Below, piece after piece: positions 19,865 to 32,499 of a stretch of 64,000 nucleotides of DNA. Where the stretch lies: positions 12,236,501-12,300,500 of the forward strand of contig NW_020825294.1 in NCBI RefSeq assembly GCF_003286085.1, written 5' to 3'. The notes under the pieces were generated by a model. It saw only the letters and a program-made list of their open reading frames with translations, searched no databases and had not been told where the DNA came from. The position numbers were made by a program, and so were the translations under genes. The stretch comes from Drosophila persimilis (taxonomy: Eukaryota; Arthropoda; Insecta; Diptera; Drosophilidae). Position 1 is the stretch's first letter; each line of letters begins with the position of its first letter.

Positions 19865-22459
19865 CTACAAGTTCTTGGCCAGGGACTCGATCTCATCGAG
19901 GAAGTAGATCATATCCGACTCCTCCAGACACGAGTTTTGAAGCACCAGACGGAAGAAGTTCGGGAGCTGGCGCAGCGGCTGATATGTGATCATCATGGAG
20001 CCCTTCTTTATCATCCGCTCCTTGACCTTGGGCGCCACCTTGTGCAGCTTGTCGTAGAACTCCCGATCTCGCTCCATCGTCCGGAGACTGGGGGGCACGT
20101 ACCAGAAGCTGATGTTGGTGCACTCGGGACTCTCCAGAACCAATTCGAAGCCGGGCCGCTCTCGGACCTTGGCGGTGAAGAACTCGGCCATGCGAAAGAC
20201 CTTCTCCACATGCGACTCCAGGCCCAGGTTGCCTTTAGCCTTCCACATGAACCAGAACTTGAAGACGTCCGCCCTGCGTCCGCACTGGATGTGCTTGTCC
20301 CCAGTGTCGTAGGAGGTGTCATAGAACTTGTCCTTCTGGAACAGGTACGCCGCATTGGTGGAGTGGCACTGGCCCAAGACCAGCTGGTGGCGTGTCAGAA
20401 AGGTGGAGCACTGCTGCGAGGCGGCCAACAACTTGTGGGGGTTCCACGTCACCGAATCAGCCCTGAAAACGAGTTAGCCACACGTCAACCTCAACCAGTC
20501 CGTCCGAATCCTTCTTCGGGTAAAACTCACCGTTCGATGCCGTTCAGCAGATGGCGATACTTCTTAGACATCAGCGCACCGCCTCCCCATGCCGCATCTA
20601 CGTGCATCCACATGTTGTACTTCCTGCACAGATCCCCGATCCCTGTCAAGTCATCGAAGGCGCCCAGAACCGTGGTGCCGGCCGTGGCCGAGACCATCAG
20701 AGGCTGCCAGCCATTGTCCAGGCACCGCCGAACCTGATCCTCCAGATCGCTCAGACGCATCTTGCCCACCTCATTGGTCGCTATCTTGACCACATGCTCG
20801 CTTCCGAAACCCATGAACATGGCCAATTTCTCCACCGAATAATGCGCATCCTCCGATGTGAATATAATCAAAGGTTTGGCATTGAAGAGTCCGTTTTTCT
20901 GGATATAAATGGATAAGCATTATGATAATTAAAAATGGATAACTATTCTTAAGAATAAGCTAGGGAAATATCAATATCAAATATTATTGCATTTATAACT
21001 TAAGGACGATTGCTGAAGAGATTAACGCTATGAAAATGTATTAAGTGTGAAAAATCTTGCAAACGTGATTGAAAATCTTTAAATTATGTGTAAAGCATAA
21101 TATATCTCTTAATAATTATTCAGTAATATTTCTAGTGCCATCAAGACGAAGGAATAATATTTTTTAAATTTTTTTATCCCTGTTTAAAGTCTTGGAAATC
21201 AAGGAAACGTGCCAGAAAAATCTCTAAACTATGTGGAACGCATAAATTATCCGTTTATAATTATTCAGTAATACTCGCAGTGCTATGAAGGCGTAAGAAT
21301 AATATTTTTTTAATTTTTTATGAAGTCTTGTTATATCATATGAAATAAAATAGTCGAAGGATTGTCGATTTTTATATGAATTAATCCTACAGTATTTCGA
21401 TGGGGAACACTTTCGATTTCAGTTTCTTGCATCATATACATATATCGTGCCCCATGCCCGACTAACAATTTGACCACCACTGTACGAGTACCAGTTGCCA
21501 TTAATGGGGGAGGCGCTAGGTCAGAGCTGAGGACTGTGCACTCGTGTTTCCGTGTTGCTGTGCATCGAGCGACAGCAGGGAAACCACTTGTCTGCGGCGT
21601 GAGTGGTAGGCGAGATGGATGGGCCGATGGGGCAGGCAGTTGGAGGTGTACTCACCTTGGACTCGGGCGCGTATGTGTAGCGCGCACAGCTGATTGCATA
21701 ACCGTTGGCTATCGAACCGCCAGGACAGAAGATGCCGTCGCCCTTGCCCCCATTGGGGAAGCCCACAATGCGACGCATCTCGGCCAGCACCTGCTCCTCC
21801 ATCAGCGTGAACAGAGGCGCCACTTCGTACGTGTAGACACTGGGGTTCAGGGCGTCGGTGAGCCACTGGCCAACCAGGGCGTAGGGATCCACGCCCGAAT
21901 ACAGCTGATTGATGAAGTACGGATGTCCGGTCTTCACCGAGAACCGTATGGTCTCGCGCAGAAGCTCTCGTAGCTTCTCCTGCGGCTCCCCTTTGTCGCG
22001 CAGCTGGAAGTCGAAGAGCTGGCGGAGCTCGGCGGGCTCGTGCCACTCCACGACTTTGGTGGATCGGTTGGTACCCTGGAAGACGGCCAACTTGATAATC
22101 TCGTCGACGCAGGCACGGATGAAGCCCTCGAATGGGGCTGCCGGATGGCTGGCCACGAAACCAGATATATCATCCTTGGCATCGTTATTGTTATTGTTGT
22201 TATTATTGTTACTGTTATTGCTACTGCTACTGCTGTTGTTGGTCAACATTTTGCGGGCAGTCTCGAACTCGACTGAGGATGCAGTGGGCGCGATGTCAAC
22301 GGCTGCATGAGTATCAGGCGATGACGACGTGGTCGCCGCGGATGTCAATGTTTTGTTAACGCTTGCCAAATCATCGACGCTGGCCGAGCCACTCGTGCTG
22401 TAAGGCTTAAATATAGATTCCTTGAAGCGATGTGCGGGAAAAGTCTCACTGGCCAGCAT
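19865..22459 (-). CDS. b: Aspartate 1-decarboxylase, black (PLP enzyme)
   Basis: Exons are 22459..21656, 20898..20531 and 20462..19865, giving 589 aa; the introns are 757 and 68 bp with phases that fit. It makes beta-alanine from aspartate in the cytosol, for cuticle tanning. The fold is the glutamate decarboxylase-type PLP fold. Visible motifs are GHPYFINQLYSG (about residue 190), FCPGGSIANGYAI, HYSVEKLAMFMGFG, MVSATAGTTVLGAFD, MHVDAAWGGGAL and the PLP-lysine motif SVTWNPHKLL. The N-terminal 90 residues are low complexity, with a Ser/Asn-rich run encoded by a trinucleotide repeat at about 22185-22240. The length is slightly above the 575 aa I recall for D. melanogaster. A TATA box lies upstream. 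Confidence 0.96.
20899..21655 (-). repeat. black intron 1 with a degenerate internal duplication
   Basis: Two diverged copies of an about 130-150-bp block lie at roughly 21010-21165 and 21185-21315. Each contains an AAATTATGTG or AAACTATGTG motif, then ATAATTATTCAGTAATA, then GAATAATATTTTTT. Together they account for much of the intron. I see no gene in it. Confidence 0.55.
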
Positions 22460-22656
22460 TTTGTTGGCACTCTGTCTATCTGTCTGATGGCTAATGTGTA
22501 CACTGAGAAATCACTTGGCTAATGCTTTGGTTCCGACTCTTGTTGATGTTCGTTCTGTTCTGTAACAATGTTCTGTTCCTGCTCCGATCCGCCGTTGCAG
22601 TTGCTGTTGCTGTTTCTGCTGCTGTTGCTGCTTGCACTTGACAATGATTCTGAGTG

Positions 22657-22694
22657 AACACTGAATGAACTGTGCTGTTGCTGCCGCTTTTATA
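22657..22694 (-). promoter_or_regulatory. black core promoter (TATA + Inr)
   Basis: On the minus strand TATAAAAG starts at 22694 and an initiator-like TCAGTG has its A at 22662, a spacing of 32 bp. This predicts a 5' UTR of about 200 bp. Just upstream is a short tandem array of CGAATC/CGAGTC hexamers (about 22722-22765). Confidence 0.6.
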
Positions 22695-22765
22695 AAAGCT
22701 CGCCACTTCCCCAGACCCAGACGAATTCCCAGTCCGAATCCGAATCCGAATCCGAGTCCGAGCCG

Positions 22766-25205
22766 AGCCGATCGCTACCTACCATAAAGACAATGCCAAC
22801 CGATCTGGTTCTGGCTGTGCTCGGACTTGGTTGGGGGAAAGCTGCTTGCTGCTTGTTGCTCGATGCATTCGGGATTCAGGTGACTGTTCCTGAGGGAAGC
22901 TGATGATGTGGGGTCGAGTCGATCATGAGTTTATTGTTATTGGTGTTCCCGGTTCCCGGAATTTTACATTCAAGCTAGAGATTGTGGTCCCATTGGTACA
23001 TTACATCAGTCAATTGTCGGAATTTATAATTCTCGCTAGAGATTGTTGTAATTGTGATTGTAATTTTTGTCCACTAATTGATATGCTCATGTAAGACAAT
23101 TATGTTAGGCACAATGTACGAGTAATTGCATTAGATGATTATGAGGTGCAGTCTGCTCCTCCTTCTCCTTCTCCATCGTTCCGAGTGCACTTTTTGCGGT
23201 TGCAGTTGCAGTTGCTGTTGTTGCTTAGATTGCTGAGTTTCTCCCTCATTAGCGGCCATCATCAGATGAATTAAATGCAAATTCATTGAATAATTCTTTA
23301 GGCAATTGCAGCTTGGATGAATGGATGGGATGGAGCGTTGTGTAAATTGCTGAGACACAGCTGAAACGTGATAGTACTCATACGTGTCGGAGGAAATGAG
23401 TGGTGAACGTGAAAATTGTTTGGTGTAGGTCGCCTGCCTTCGGATCGGATAATTGCCGTCAAGATGTTGGTCAAGTTTGAAGACAAACGAAAGAGCAGTA
23501 TCACAAAGTCCGTTTCATCGCCCCCATAGAAAGTACCATAACTGATCTCGGGCAATGGCCTTGACCATTATTGTCTAAAAATAAAGGCGCACATTCAACG
23601 GAAAATTCCCAAATGCCTGCAATGCTATAGGACAGTGCGACATATACTCGTATGTATCTGTAAGATACAATTTTTCGTTTGTAGAATTGACCAACAAATT
23701 GGACTTTCCCTGACATGCCTGCAACGAAATGATGACGTTTTCTCCGCAATGGTTTGTTCACCTTGACAACAAAATTCTGATCGGATCCCAGCCGATATGA
23801 TCTGTAAAATCTTCGGTACTTTACCAAATCGGTACTTACGATTTCGGTTATGTGACGCATCATTACGAGAGGGCATCTGGGGGAGTTTTCTGGAATAACA
23901 ACAGTTGGTGTTATTGGTGCGGTGCATCCCTCCTTTAATAACTCGTCTTGCACGCGACAAGGGGCTTGACTTACACGATGGCCAGTATTGAGTTACGCGC
24001 TGGAGAGCGTTGATAAAATACAAAAATAATTCAATTGCAAAAACAACTGCAAACGGCAGTCATCACAAAAAATCAGGAAGCGTTTCTCAGTGCTCAGCTT
24101 TGATGACGTCGCGACGTTTGAAAAGCGAAAGGAAATACATATGTCCATACAATGTAGTAGTCTTATGTGTAGCTTAATTGCTCAGAATGCACCGAGCAAA
24201 CAATTAGCTCGACCCGTGTCTACAATCGCTTTAGTTCCAAGCGAGACTCCCCCGGGGTTTCTTTCCCAATCAAGCGCTAAATAGCAATGTACGAGTGTCT
24301 TAATGGTGGTGATGATTATGCTGGATGCCGTGAATTTCTGATTCTGTGGTTTGCTCAAGGGCAGCGTTAGCGGCACCGGCTCCGGCACCGTCTCCGGCCC
24401 TACTTTAACGAATGCCTAGAAGTCTTTGAAAGTGGAGAGGTCACCAAGATAGGCGGCAACAAGAGGCTACACTCGAAAGACAGCCTTGGAAATAGCTAAA
24501 CTTAAGGTATACCGTAATAGCCATTAAGCCTGGGCTTAGTGTTCTGCAGTAGGGTTTCACTCTAAGTTCGTGGAAAATGCCTAATGATACCTAGTATGTT
24601 ACCATCCCAAAAGGATGTATATAAAACTTTCCTAAAGATCGGACTAAAATTTATTGGTTACGTTTTGGGATTGAGGCTGAGACAGAGGCGATTGAGGAAT
24701 AGGAAGTACAGTGATTTGCGTATAAGTGCCAGGGATAAAAGATGTAACGTAGCACAGTAAAAGACATCGGCCAACTGTCTAACAATAGTGTTATGATTTA
24801 TTTTGTTTACGTTCTACGATCAATACAATGTTCTCGATATTTACAAATATTTATAATAAGAATTATATAATAACATAATTTCGGTATTTGCATTTTTCGT
24901 TTATTGGGTGTGACATGACTGAGTGTCAACGAATGGTGGGTGGTGGGTGCTGGGTGTTGTGTGGTTGGGTAGTGTGTTCAATGAGTTTCGAATAATACAA
25001 GTCATCAGATCCAACTCGGTCCGTTTTAGCATATATGTGTATATGTATGCACTGAATACCTACAAATTGTACATACCATACATGCGCAATATCGCACGTT
25101 TCATGTACATGGTACTTATATGTATGTGTCTGCATTTGCTGCAGCATGCTCTAATATGATCGGATCGCAGTTTCGTTTGTCCTATCACATCGCCAGGCAA
25201 TTATA
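22766..25205. other. Intergenic between black and Sos
   Basis: No gene is supported. Around 23500-24020 two minus-strand frames stay open for 130-150 codons, but no domain is recognised. TTGCAG/TTGCTG triplets occur near 23200. A TTTATT (AATAAA on the minus strand) at 24797-24802 is a possible Sos poly(A) signal, 400 bp past its stop. TATGTATG patches occur at 25030-25130. Confidence 0.45.
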
Positions 25206-28200
25206 TTATTCTTGGTTTGTACTTGGGTAAAGAAACATCGTACCTTTATCTGTGTGGAATGCAATTCGAATTATATTCGATTGAGTGGAATGAGAATTGA
25301 GCAAAACTAACCTGGATTGTTATAGAAGTTAGCGCTTAGACTAGGTTTTGGTGGAAGTTTGGGTGTGCCCTCGAGGCTCGTGGCAATCGGAAAGAATTCC
25401 TTTGGGGACGAGCGTGTGTGTAATTGATTTGCATGCTGTTGATGATGTTGTTGATGCTGCTGTTGATGATGCTGTTGATGCTGCTGATGCTGTTGATATT
25501 GTTGATGGTGGTGGGGTGGATGGTGCGTGTGGTGGGTATGATGGTGCTGTGCATACGCCGCTGGATGCGACAATGCTTGCTGCGACTGCTGCTGCTGGGG
25601 CCTTAAACGAAGCTGGTGCGTATAACCGCTTGACGTACTCTCCACTGGATGGCTGGGAATGTTCGGGGAGATGGGCGTTGCGGGTGTCAGCGGAGATGTA
25701 GTTGTCGAGGAGCTCAGTGCTGGCGAGATCGATTGCGGAGGCTGCTCTTCAGTCGGCACTGACTGTGATACTGTGACCAACGTCGTGTTAATGGACCCCA
25801 TCACCGACCCCGCCAAAGCAGCTGCAGTCGCCACTGCAGTCGGACCAGGCTGCTGGGCAGCCGCTGCTGCCCGCTTCTCGATCGCCGAGTTCCTGCGTAT
25901 CATAATACTGCTTGTGTTGGGCAGGAGTAGGCCGCTCTTGCACGAACTCGCGAACTCCTTGCTCTGGCCATGGCTGTGTCGTACGGATATAGTGCCCGTG
26001 GAATGGTTGAGTCGGGGCGGTATGGGGGGAGGACTCAGTTCGCCATCGCGCGGGGGTAACTGCAAGGGGAACCGTACGTTGGGAATGCGCCGAATGGGAT
26101 ACATTTGTTATGGGATGGAATACTTACTGTCGGTGCGTCAGGTGCCTGCCGCTTCTGCGCCATATCGGCACAGCTCTCGGTCCGCTCCTTGCGACGTGGC
26201 GGCAGTGGGGGGGGCACAGCTCGATAGTCCAGGATTGAGGCCGTTGGAACATTGACATGCGGCGAGATGGGCACTGCCCCTGTCTGTCCCTGGTGGGCAT
26301 TGTTGTAGTAGAATCCACCCATCTGAGGGCTGAGATCTCCTCCAGGTCCGACTCCGGCTCCGACTCCGCTCACTCCCGTCAGAGTCACAGTGCTGGCAAT
26401 GCTATGCGTGGGACTGTATTGCATCCGCCCATGGAATGGTGACCGATTGCCGGTCTCGTGGCGAGGACTAACCATCAGCTTGGGCAACGGCGAAGGCAGG
26501 GCATCTGTGTCTGAGCCTACGGCAAAGGGGTTGCTGTCTGGCAGCGATTGTGGGGGCAGCGCATGGTGATCCGACATCACTGGACTAAACACATCCATCG
26601 CCGACGCCGTAGCACCCATCATTGCCACATTGTTGGTCCACACATGCGCCGCCGGCTTCTTGGGCAGATGTGGCGCCGGCACCACAACCTCCTCATTGTT
26701 CTCCGCTGTTGTCCGATGATGCAGAGGTGTTCCGCTCCAAGTGCTGCCATTCCGATCGGGTAGAAGGACGGAGGCGAAAACAGAGAACGCGTGCGGATTG
26801 TGCTGCGGACTCTGTTCGCCAGCACCAGCGCTGGGAATGGATGCACCACTCGGTAGCACTTCCACGCTAGCTGGTTGAGTTGGGGGCACAGCTGCTGTTG
26901 CGGCTGCTGCTGCTGCCGCTACCGTTGATGCCGCCGATGAGGCTGCCGCCGCCGATGAAGCAGTGCTGGATAACTTACTGCTGTTATTATTCTGGTTCTG
27001 GCGACGGGGCTTAATGCCCGGCGACTTAAGCGGAATGTGCGGCCATTTTCGAGGCTGAAATGTGCAAACAAAACGAAAGGATTTAGAACCGGGATGCCCT
27101 TCAGGCCACGAGGCTGATATACTCACAAACTTGGGCACCGTCTTGCAGCCACGCGGCTCGATGCGCATGCTCTCATTGTAGAGATAGTCGGACATTTCCT
27201 TGTCGGAGAGGCCGTTGAAGGGATCGAGCTGCTCGAAGAACTGCCGTATGGTGGCCTCCTCATTGAGGCAGTAGGGCTGGTTCTGGTACTGCTGGATCTC
27301 GCCGATGATCTCGGCCACTTTCCGCCGCTTCGAGAAATTGATAAGCTCCGTGTTGGCCAACAGATCCGGGTTGCCCTCCTCCAAGTGCAGGATGTTGGTC
27401 AGGTAACGCCCAAAGAAGGGCACGCAAGGCGGATTGATGGAGCGCAGCCGCTCTTGATACTTCTTGAGATGATCGTCGCTAAGCTCGCGGCACTCGTCCA
27501 GGAACTTCTTGTAGCGTTCGGGCAATCCCTGGAATGTCCACCGCAGCCGGTAGACCGACGCCGTGCCCATGGCCGCGACAATCGAAAGGATTCCATTGAA
27601 GTTGTTCAGCTCGAGCATGACCATCATCACCTCGATGGCCCGCTGCATTATTGCCAGGCGCTCCTCGTGGTTCTCCGCCTCGGTTATGGACTTCTCTATC
27701 CAACGCGTCACATTGGTGGTGTGCTTCATGATCTTCAGCAGATTGGGGCTCTTTAGCTCCTTGTCCTTCTTGGTCCAGGGCGATCCCACGAGCTCCGAGG
27801 GCTTCACGTTCTTGTACATCTCAAACTCCAACAGCGTGAGCTGACGGGCCAGCTCCAACGGATGGAGGGTGAGCAGTGTGATCTCCTCGTTGGGTACACT
27901 CATGTGGTGCTCAATGGGCGGCGGATCGTGGCCATAGGCGTACACAATCTTCTTATTGCTTTTCTCCTGTTCGTTCTACAATAAATGGTACAGGGACAGG
28001 TTCAGGTAGAGGAACACATTGTAACCGAAATGTAAAAAAATACGTATGCCGAGGGCTTACCTTTCTCTGAACAATTTTGAGCACAGAATCCACCCATTTG
28101 CGCATCGACTTCCCGTTCACATGCTCCAGAAAGTGCAGCAGCTTCTCGAGCAGAGTGGGATCCTTCTCAAAGTCATAGAAGTGGTGATCCACCCAGTGGC

Positions 28201-30477
28201 GCAGAACGTTGAGCACCCGAAACTGCACCGGCTGAACGTACTCCTTGCGGTAGCGTTTCCAGTCCTCGCGCTGCGAGTTCTTGTGCTCCTTGTCGCCCCC
28301 GCCGCCGCCACCAAGGGCTCCCGGGCCAAAGGCAGCGTCCTGATAGACTAAACTGGGGTCGGGTATGTTGAAGCGTTCGATCAGCAGCTGCAGCAGCTGC
28401 TGGGGCGAGCAGAAGTAGCGATATGTCGTGAGGAAGGTGCGCACAAAGGTGGGGTCCGCATATATGTGGTAGGTGAGGCGTTCGATGAGCTTGCACAGTG
28501 TGGCCCCTTTGATCATCGGGACTCCAGCGCTCTCGCGCTCCTCCAAGACGATGTTCTCCCCGCTATCCGGAACGGCGAACTTGTAGATCTCTGGGCTAGG
28601 CATGCGCAGGGGATGCTTGCGCTCGATGTCCTGCAGTATGCTGTCCAGGATGCGGTCCAGCATCGACTTGGTGTTCACCATCAGAAGGTCTGCCATCCAG
28701 TCGTGCTTGTGCTGGGCGTTCTTGGCCGTCAGGACAATGGCCGGCTGCATTCTGGTGACTAGCTCGAAGCTGTTCTTCAGCTCCTCGCTGTCCGCCCGGT
28801 CAATGATCTCGACGCGACGCATAAAGAACTTCTCCTTCAGCCGGTAATCGTAGGCCGTGGCCCCTGCCGAGGGGGTCTGCTTCTTGGTGTTTGCCTTGCA
28901 CAGGACCATAAGACCATCGAACAGAAAGACTTTTCGCTCGCTCCAAATACGCTTGCCCGATCCCAGCTTGCTGAGCGAGTCCTCTGTCCAGAAGTAATAG
29001 AATCGATTTGTAATTACAATTATTTATTCGTTTATTTTCGCACTTACCGCGTATAAACTCATTGCAGTTCTGGCCCACATCCTTGTCATCCCAATGCTCC
29101 ACCTTGAGCTGGAGTTCTCGTGTCCGTTCGATGGCCATCTGGCGACGCACTCGCCCACTGACAGGTACCAGGCGCTCCTTGGAGACGCTGCCCATCACCT
29201 TTTCGAGGTCGCAGTGGAGTGGATGCAAGAGGCCCTGCACCTGTTCAAAGCTCTCGATGTCGTCCTGAGAGGAACTGAGATCCATCAGATGTTTTATGTA
29301 ATCGAAGTACACGAAAGCATGGCAAATGGGCACCAGCAGCAGCTTGGGCAGATAATACTTGACGGCATCTCTAAAACCGTGCCCGGCAGAAATTAAGGAT
29401 GAGGCCTAAAAAAAATTCAACATTAGTTTTTGGCATTTGTTGGGAATCAGCAGTCAGAAGTGCACTTACCTCAGGCTTGGATAAGAGATTGGTAAGCGCA
29501 TCCCGTGACGCCTGGGAGGTCACATCGTGGGCATACTTTTTGTACACATCGAATTCCTCAGCCTCCGCCAGCTCCTCGAAGCAGCTGCCCACCCAGGGGG
29601 CGTTCTGCTCCTGGGACATCTCGATGACATCCTCCAGAGAGCCGAGCAGAGTGACCGTCACCTCGTAGATGTCCATTATGTTGGAGAATATTGGCTCGAG
29701 CTCCTTGGGATCTGACACAATCTTCACCAGCTCCTCGCGAAAGACTCGTATGATCATATGGAGATCTCGCTGATATTGCTTCTCGTCGTGGATCAACTCC
29801 TTGACAGTCTCCTCATAGGTCGCGCTGGCCCTCTGCGCGGGCAGTGAGAGCGGACTGGTCTTAATATCACTTTGATTCAACATGTCCATGAGGACCCGGT
29901 CCGCGTTCATGACCACCTCGATGTCCTCTTTGGTGATCTCGCAGTGCGAGATTTTGCACACATAGTCGCCGGCCATTTTCAGTATATCCGCAGAGATATA
30001 TTCCAGGACTGCCACCAGAAAGGCGGACACCGAACTATCGATTTTGTACTGCAGCACATCCTTCTGGAGCAGGGTGTGTACACGCTCGGTGGGCAGAACG
30101 GACTTCTTTTTCTTCGAGTTGATCGCCTCGTTGGCCTCCTTGAGGGCCCACTGGTCGATGGGCGTTGGAAATGATTTGTTCACCTTCTCCTCCACATCCT
30201 GGACTGAGTGGGGCAGCGGCTTGGCGCAGAGCATGGCCAACAGACGCAGACACAGCTTCTCGACATAGAGGAGGGCATCTTCTTTGGCCGTCACCCGCGG
30301 ATGCACCTGCTCTAGCACCTTTCTCAATGAGGGTATGAACAGGCCACGCCAACGCGCCGCGTTCTCGTTCTTCGTGAAGTCATAGCCATCGCAATCCTGG
30401 TGCAGGCCACTGCCTCCCCCCCCAATGCTGATCCCGCCGCTATAGCTAATGGCATGGCTACCGGGTCCGGAAAACAT
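25206..30477 (-). CDS. Sos: Son of sevenless, Ras guanine-nucleotide exchange factor
   Basis: Seven exons: 30477..29470, 29405..29048, 28983..28061, 27975..27127, 27054..26128, 26059..25312 and 25249..25206. They total exactly 1618 codons plus stop. It activates Ras1 downstream of receptor tyrosine kinases at the plasma membrane. In order: a short Gly-rich start, a histone-fold pair (about 50-200), a DH domain (from [19 protein letters not shown]), a PH domain with [23 protein letters not shown], and the CDC25 catalytic domain ([20 protein letters not shown] to [20 protein letters not shown]). A Pro-rich tail has Drk SH3 ligands [18 protein letters not shown] and PKLPPKPSL. The tail also has Ala- and His/Gln-rich runs (CAT/CAG repeats at 25440-25540). 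The 44-bp last exon ([14 protein letters not shown]) is easy to miss. The reported D. melanogaster length is about 1596 aa. Confidence 0.96.
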
Positions 30478-31160
30478 TTTCTCCGCGGCAGAGCCGTCGC
30501 TGCCAGCGTCGCTGTCGTTGTCAGCGTCGCGTTCAGCTCACTCTTCTTGTTGTTTGTATTAGCCAGCAACAACCAACACCAAACTCACGAACAACGAACA
30601 ACACACACCAACTGATTAAAGTGGTGTTCAGCTGTGCCTTTGAAATAGCTGCATGTTCGATTTAATCGATTTGTGTTCCTTTTTTATTTTTTTCACATTC
30701 CCGACTCACAGCGAACAAAACAACAACACTACACTTCAACACTCTTGTACTTGTTTTCAGTATATGTATCTTCTTTTTTCCTTTTCTTCTTTTTCTTGCT
30801 TGAGAATTTATGTTACCGCGCCGCGCTGCCCCGTGAGTGGCGTGTGATTGTTTGGGCCCGCCCGCCTTCGCAAAGGTGGAATTTGCCAAGTCGAAAAGTT
30901 GTGGCTGTTGCTAAATTTATAAATTTTAACACTTCGAGTTAAGGCAGTGAGACCAGATACTAAAACCTTATGGGAAAAGCATGCAGTGTGAGCGAGACAA
31001 ATATATGTCCTCTAGTTTTGATTTGTAGAAGATGAAAACTGGAGAGTGCTGGAAAACATCGTCCTGGTTTTGTGTATCGATATGTATTCAAAATATCGTT
31101 ATTTCTGTGCGATATTATTCTCGGATATTATCGGCGTTTTATTTTGAAAATAACAAGCGT
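30478..31160. other. Sos 5' flank and spacer
   Basis: It contains the presumed Sos leader and promoter, with no TATA box that I can place. A T/C-rich stretch lies at 30678-30800. No other gene is seen. Confidence 0.4.
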
Positions 31161-31164
31161 CTGG

Positions 31165-32495
31165 TGCGATGGAAAGACGTGGGGAATGGGGCCTGTTCTC
31201 GCGTCGGTCCGATGCGGAGGCTCATCTCATCGAGATCACCCGCGTGGATGGCAGCCGTCGTGCTTTGTGGAAGGGGGGTGGAGAAGCCGCGTTCCCTCGT
31301 CCTCGAGACGCGTCGCGGGTGCATGTACTTGAACAGAGTCGCCTCGGACTCCATAAGCCGCGCCACGATGGACGAATCCGAGCTGCAACCATAACCGGGA
31401 GCTCATATTCCTCTACTGGATGGCTAGGACTACTGGAGCGACTGGAGCACCGGGGACTTTGATCAAGACTGGCCAGAGCCGCAGCCTCGCTAAGGACGTG
31501 GCCTGCATCCCTCCCAGCTACGACAGACTGCCCGAATTAGCTGCTGCCGGTGTCCGGCAAGATTATCCGTGCCCAGGTGGAGCTCTCTCTCCCTATTCAG
31601 CTGTGTTCTAAAACGTTGCCTCTTATAGCTTCCTGGGCGAACTCGCCGAAGCCTCGAAGCGTCTGCTCTTCTGGACAGATGTCAGCAGCCATCAGGCCAT
31701 CATTCGGGCCCGAGTCGATGGCAATGAGCATGTGGACCTGGAAGAAGTCACGACTCTGGCCTTAGACCAACAGTCCGATATCCCATGCGTATCGATGTTA
31801 GTAAGCAACCAATATTGGACACCTTTGGACACTTGTAATCTCCTGTTCCCCCTTTACAGAAAAATCCGTGCTTCCATGCACATCTCGCAGGTCTCTGCCT
31901 TCGGGAGATTTGTGTCGGACGATAAGACCGGACTGGAGAGGAGCGCAATCACACCTGTCTGCACAGTCGCACAAAGTGTTTCCACATCTGCATGGCCAGC
32001 GGGGTATGACACGCAGTATTCACGACGTATGCTCGTGCCAGATTCTGATGCTCTGATGCTACTGGAGGGCAAGGAGAACTACGGCGTCTATCCGGACAGA
32101 TAATTTTAAGTGGCGGGAGTAGTGACATAAAGAACGACTTTATATCCGCCTTCTGGCGCTGTGACGAAAGGACTGCCCGGCGGATCAGTTCAGCTGACAG
32201 TCAACCGAGGGCAGAGACAAGACTCTGATCTGCGATGGTACCACCAGTGACAACTGTGACAATGTCCACGATGAGGCCGACTGCTGCAAGCGACCTGAGA
32301 GTTTCAGTGTCCCATCAACCAGGTGAGTGGAAAGACACGATATCTGCCCAAATTCTTAAACTAACAATATTCTACTCCACCTTCCCACAGCTTTGCATCG
32401 GCCGCCCTGCTCTGCGATGGCCGTGCCTCGGATATTTTCGCGCACCGAACCAAAAATCGAGCTTTAATGGCTCCATCGAAGAAATTAAGTAACTA
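31165..32495 (+). pseudogene. arrow (LRP5/6) partial genomic copy, broken
   Basis: Frames in order give YWTD-propeller and LDL-receptor pieces of the Wnt co-receptor LRP5/6. They are [14 protein letters not shown] and [20 protein letters not shown] (31215-31345); SKRLLFWTDVSSHQAIIRAR and VDGNEHVDLEEVTTLALDQQ (31650-31765); an EGF-like stretch with LLEGKENYGVYPD (about 32050); DFISAFWRCDE (about 32140); and an LDLa repeat, CDNVHDEADCCKRP (about 32255-32295). At least two spots look like retained introns: GTAAGCAACC to CCTTTACAG at about 31802-31860, and GTGAGTGGA to CCCACAG at about 32322-32390. Many frameshifts are present, and both the start and the transmembrane and cytoplasmic parts are missing. 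It is a DNA-level duplicate. The parent assignment is from memory of the family. Confidence 0.75.
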
Positions 32496-32499
32496 CACT

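Noticed and set aside
23501..24023. Two overlapping minus-strand frames of 130-150 codons between black and Sos, with splice-like AG and GT sites
   Set aside because: No domain, start context or composition supports a gene, and both frames cannot be coding. Not reported as a CDS.
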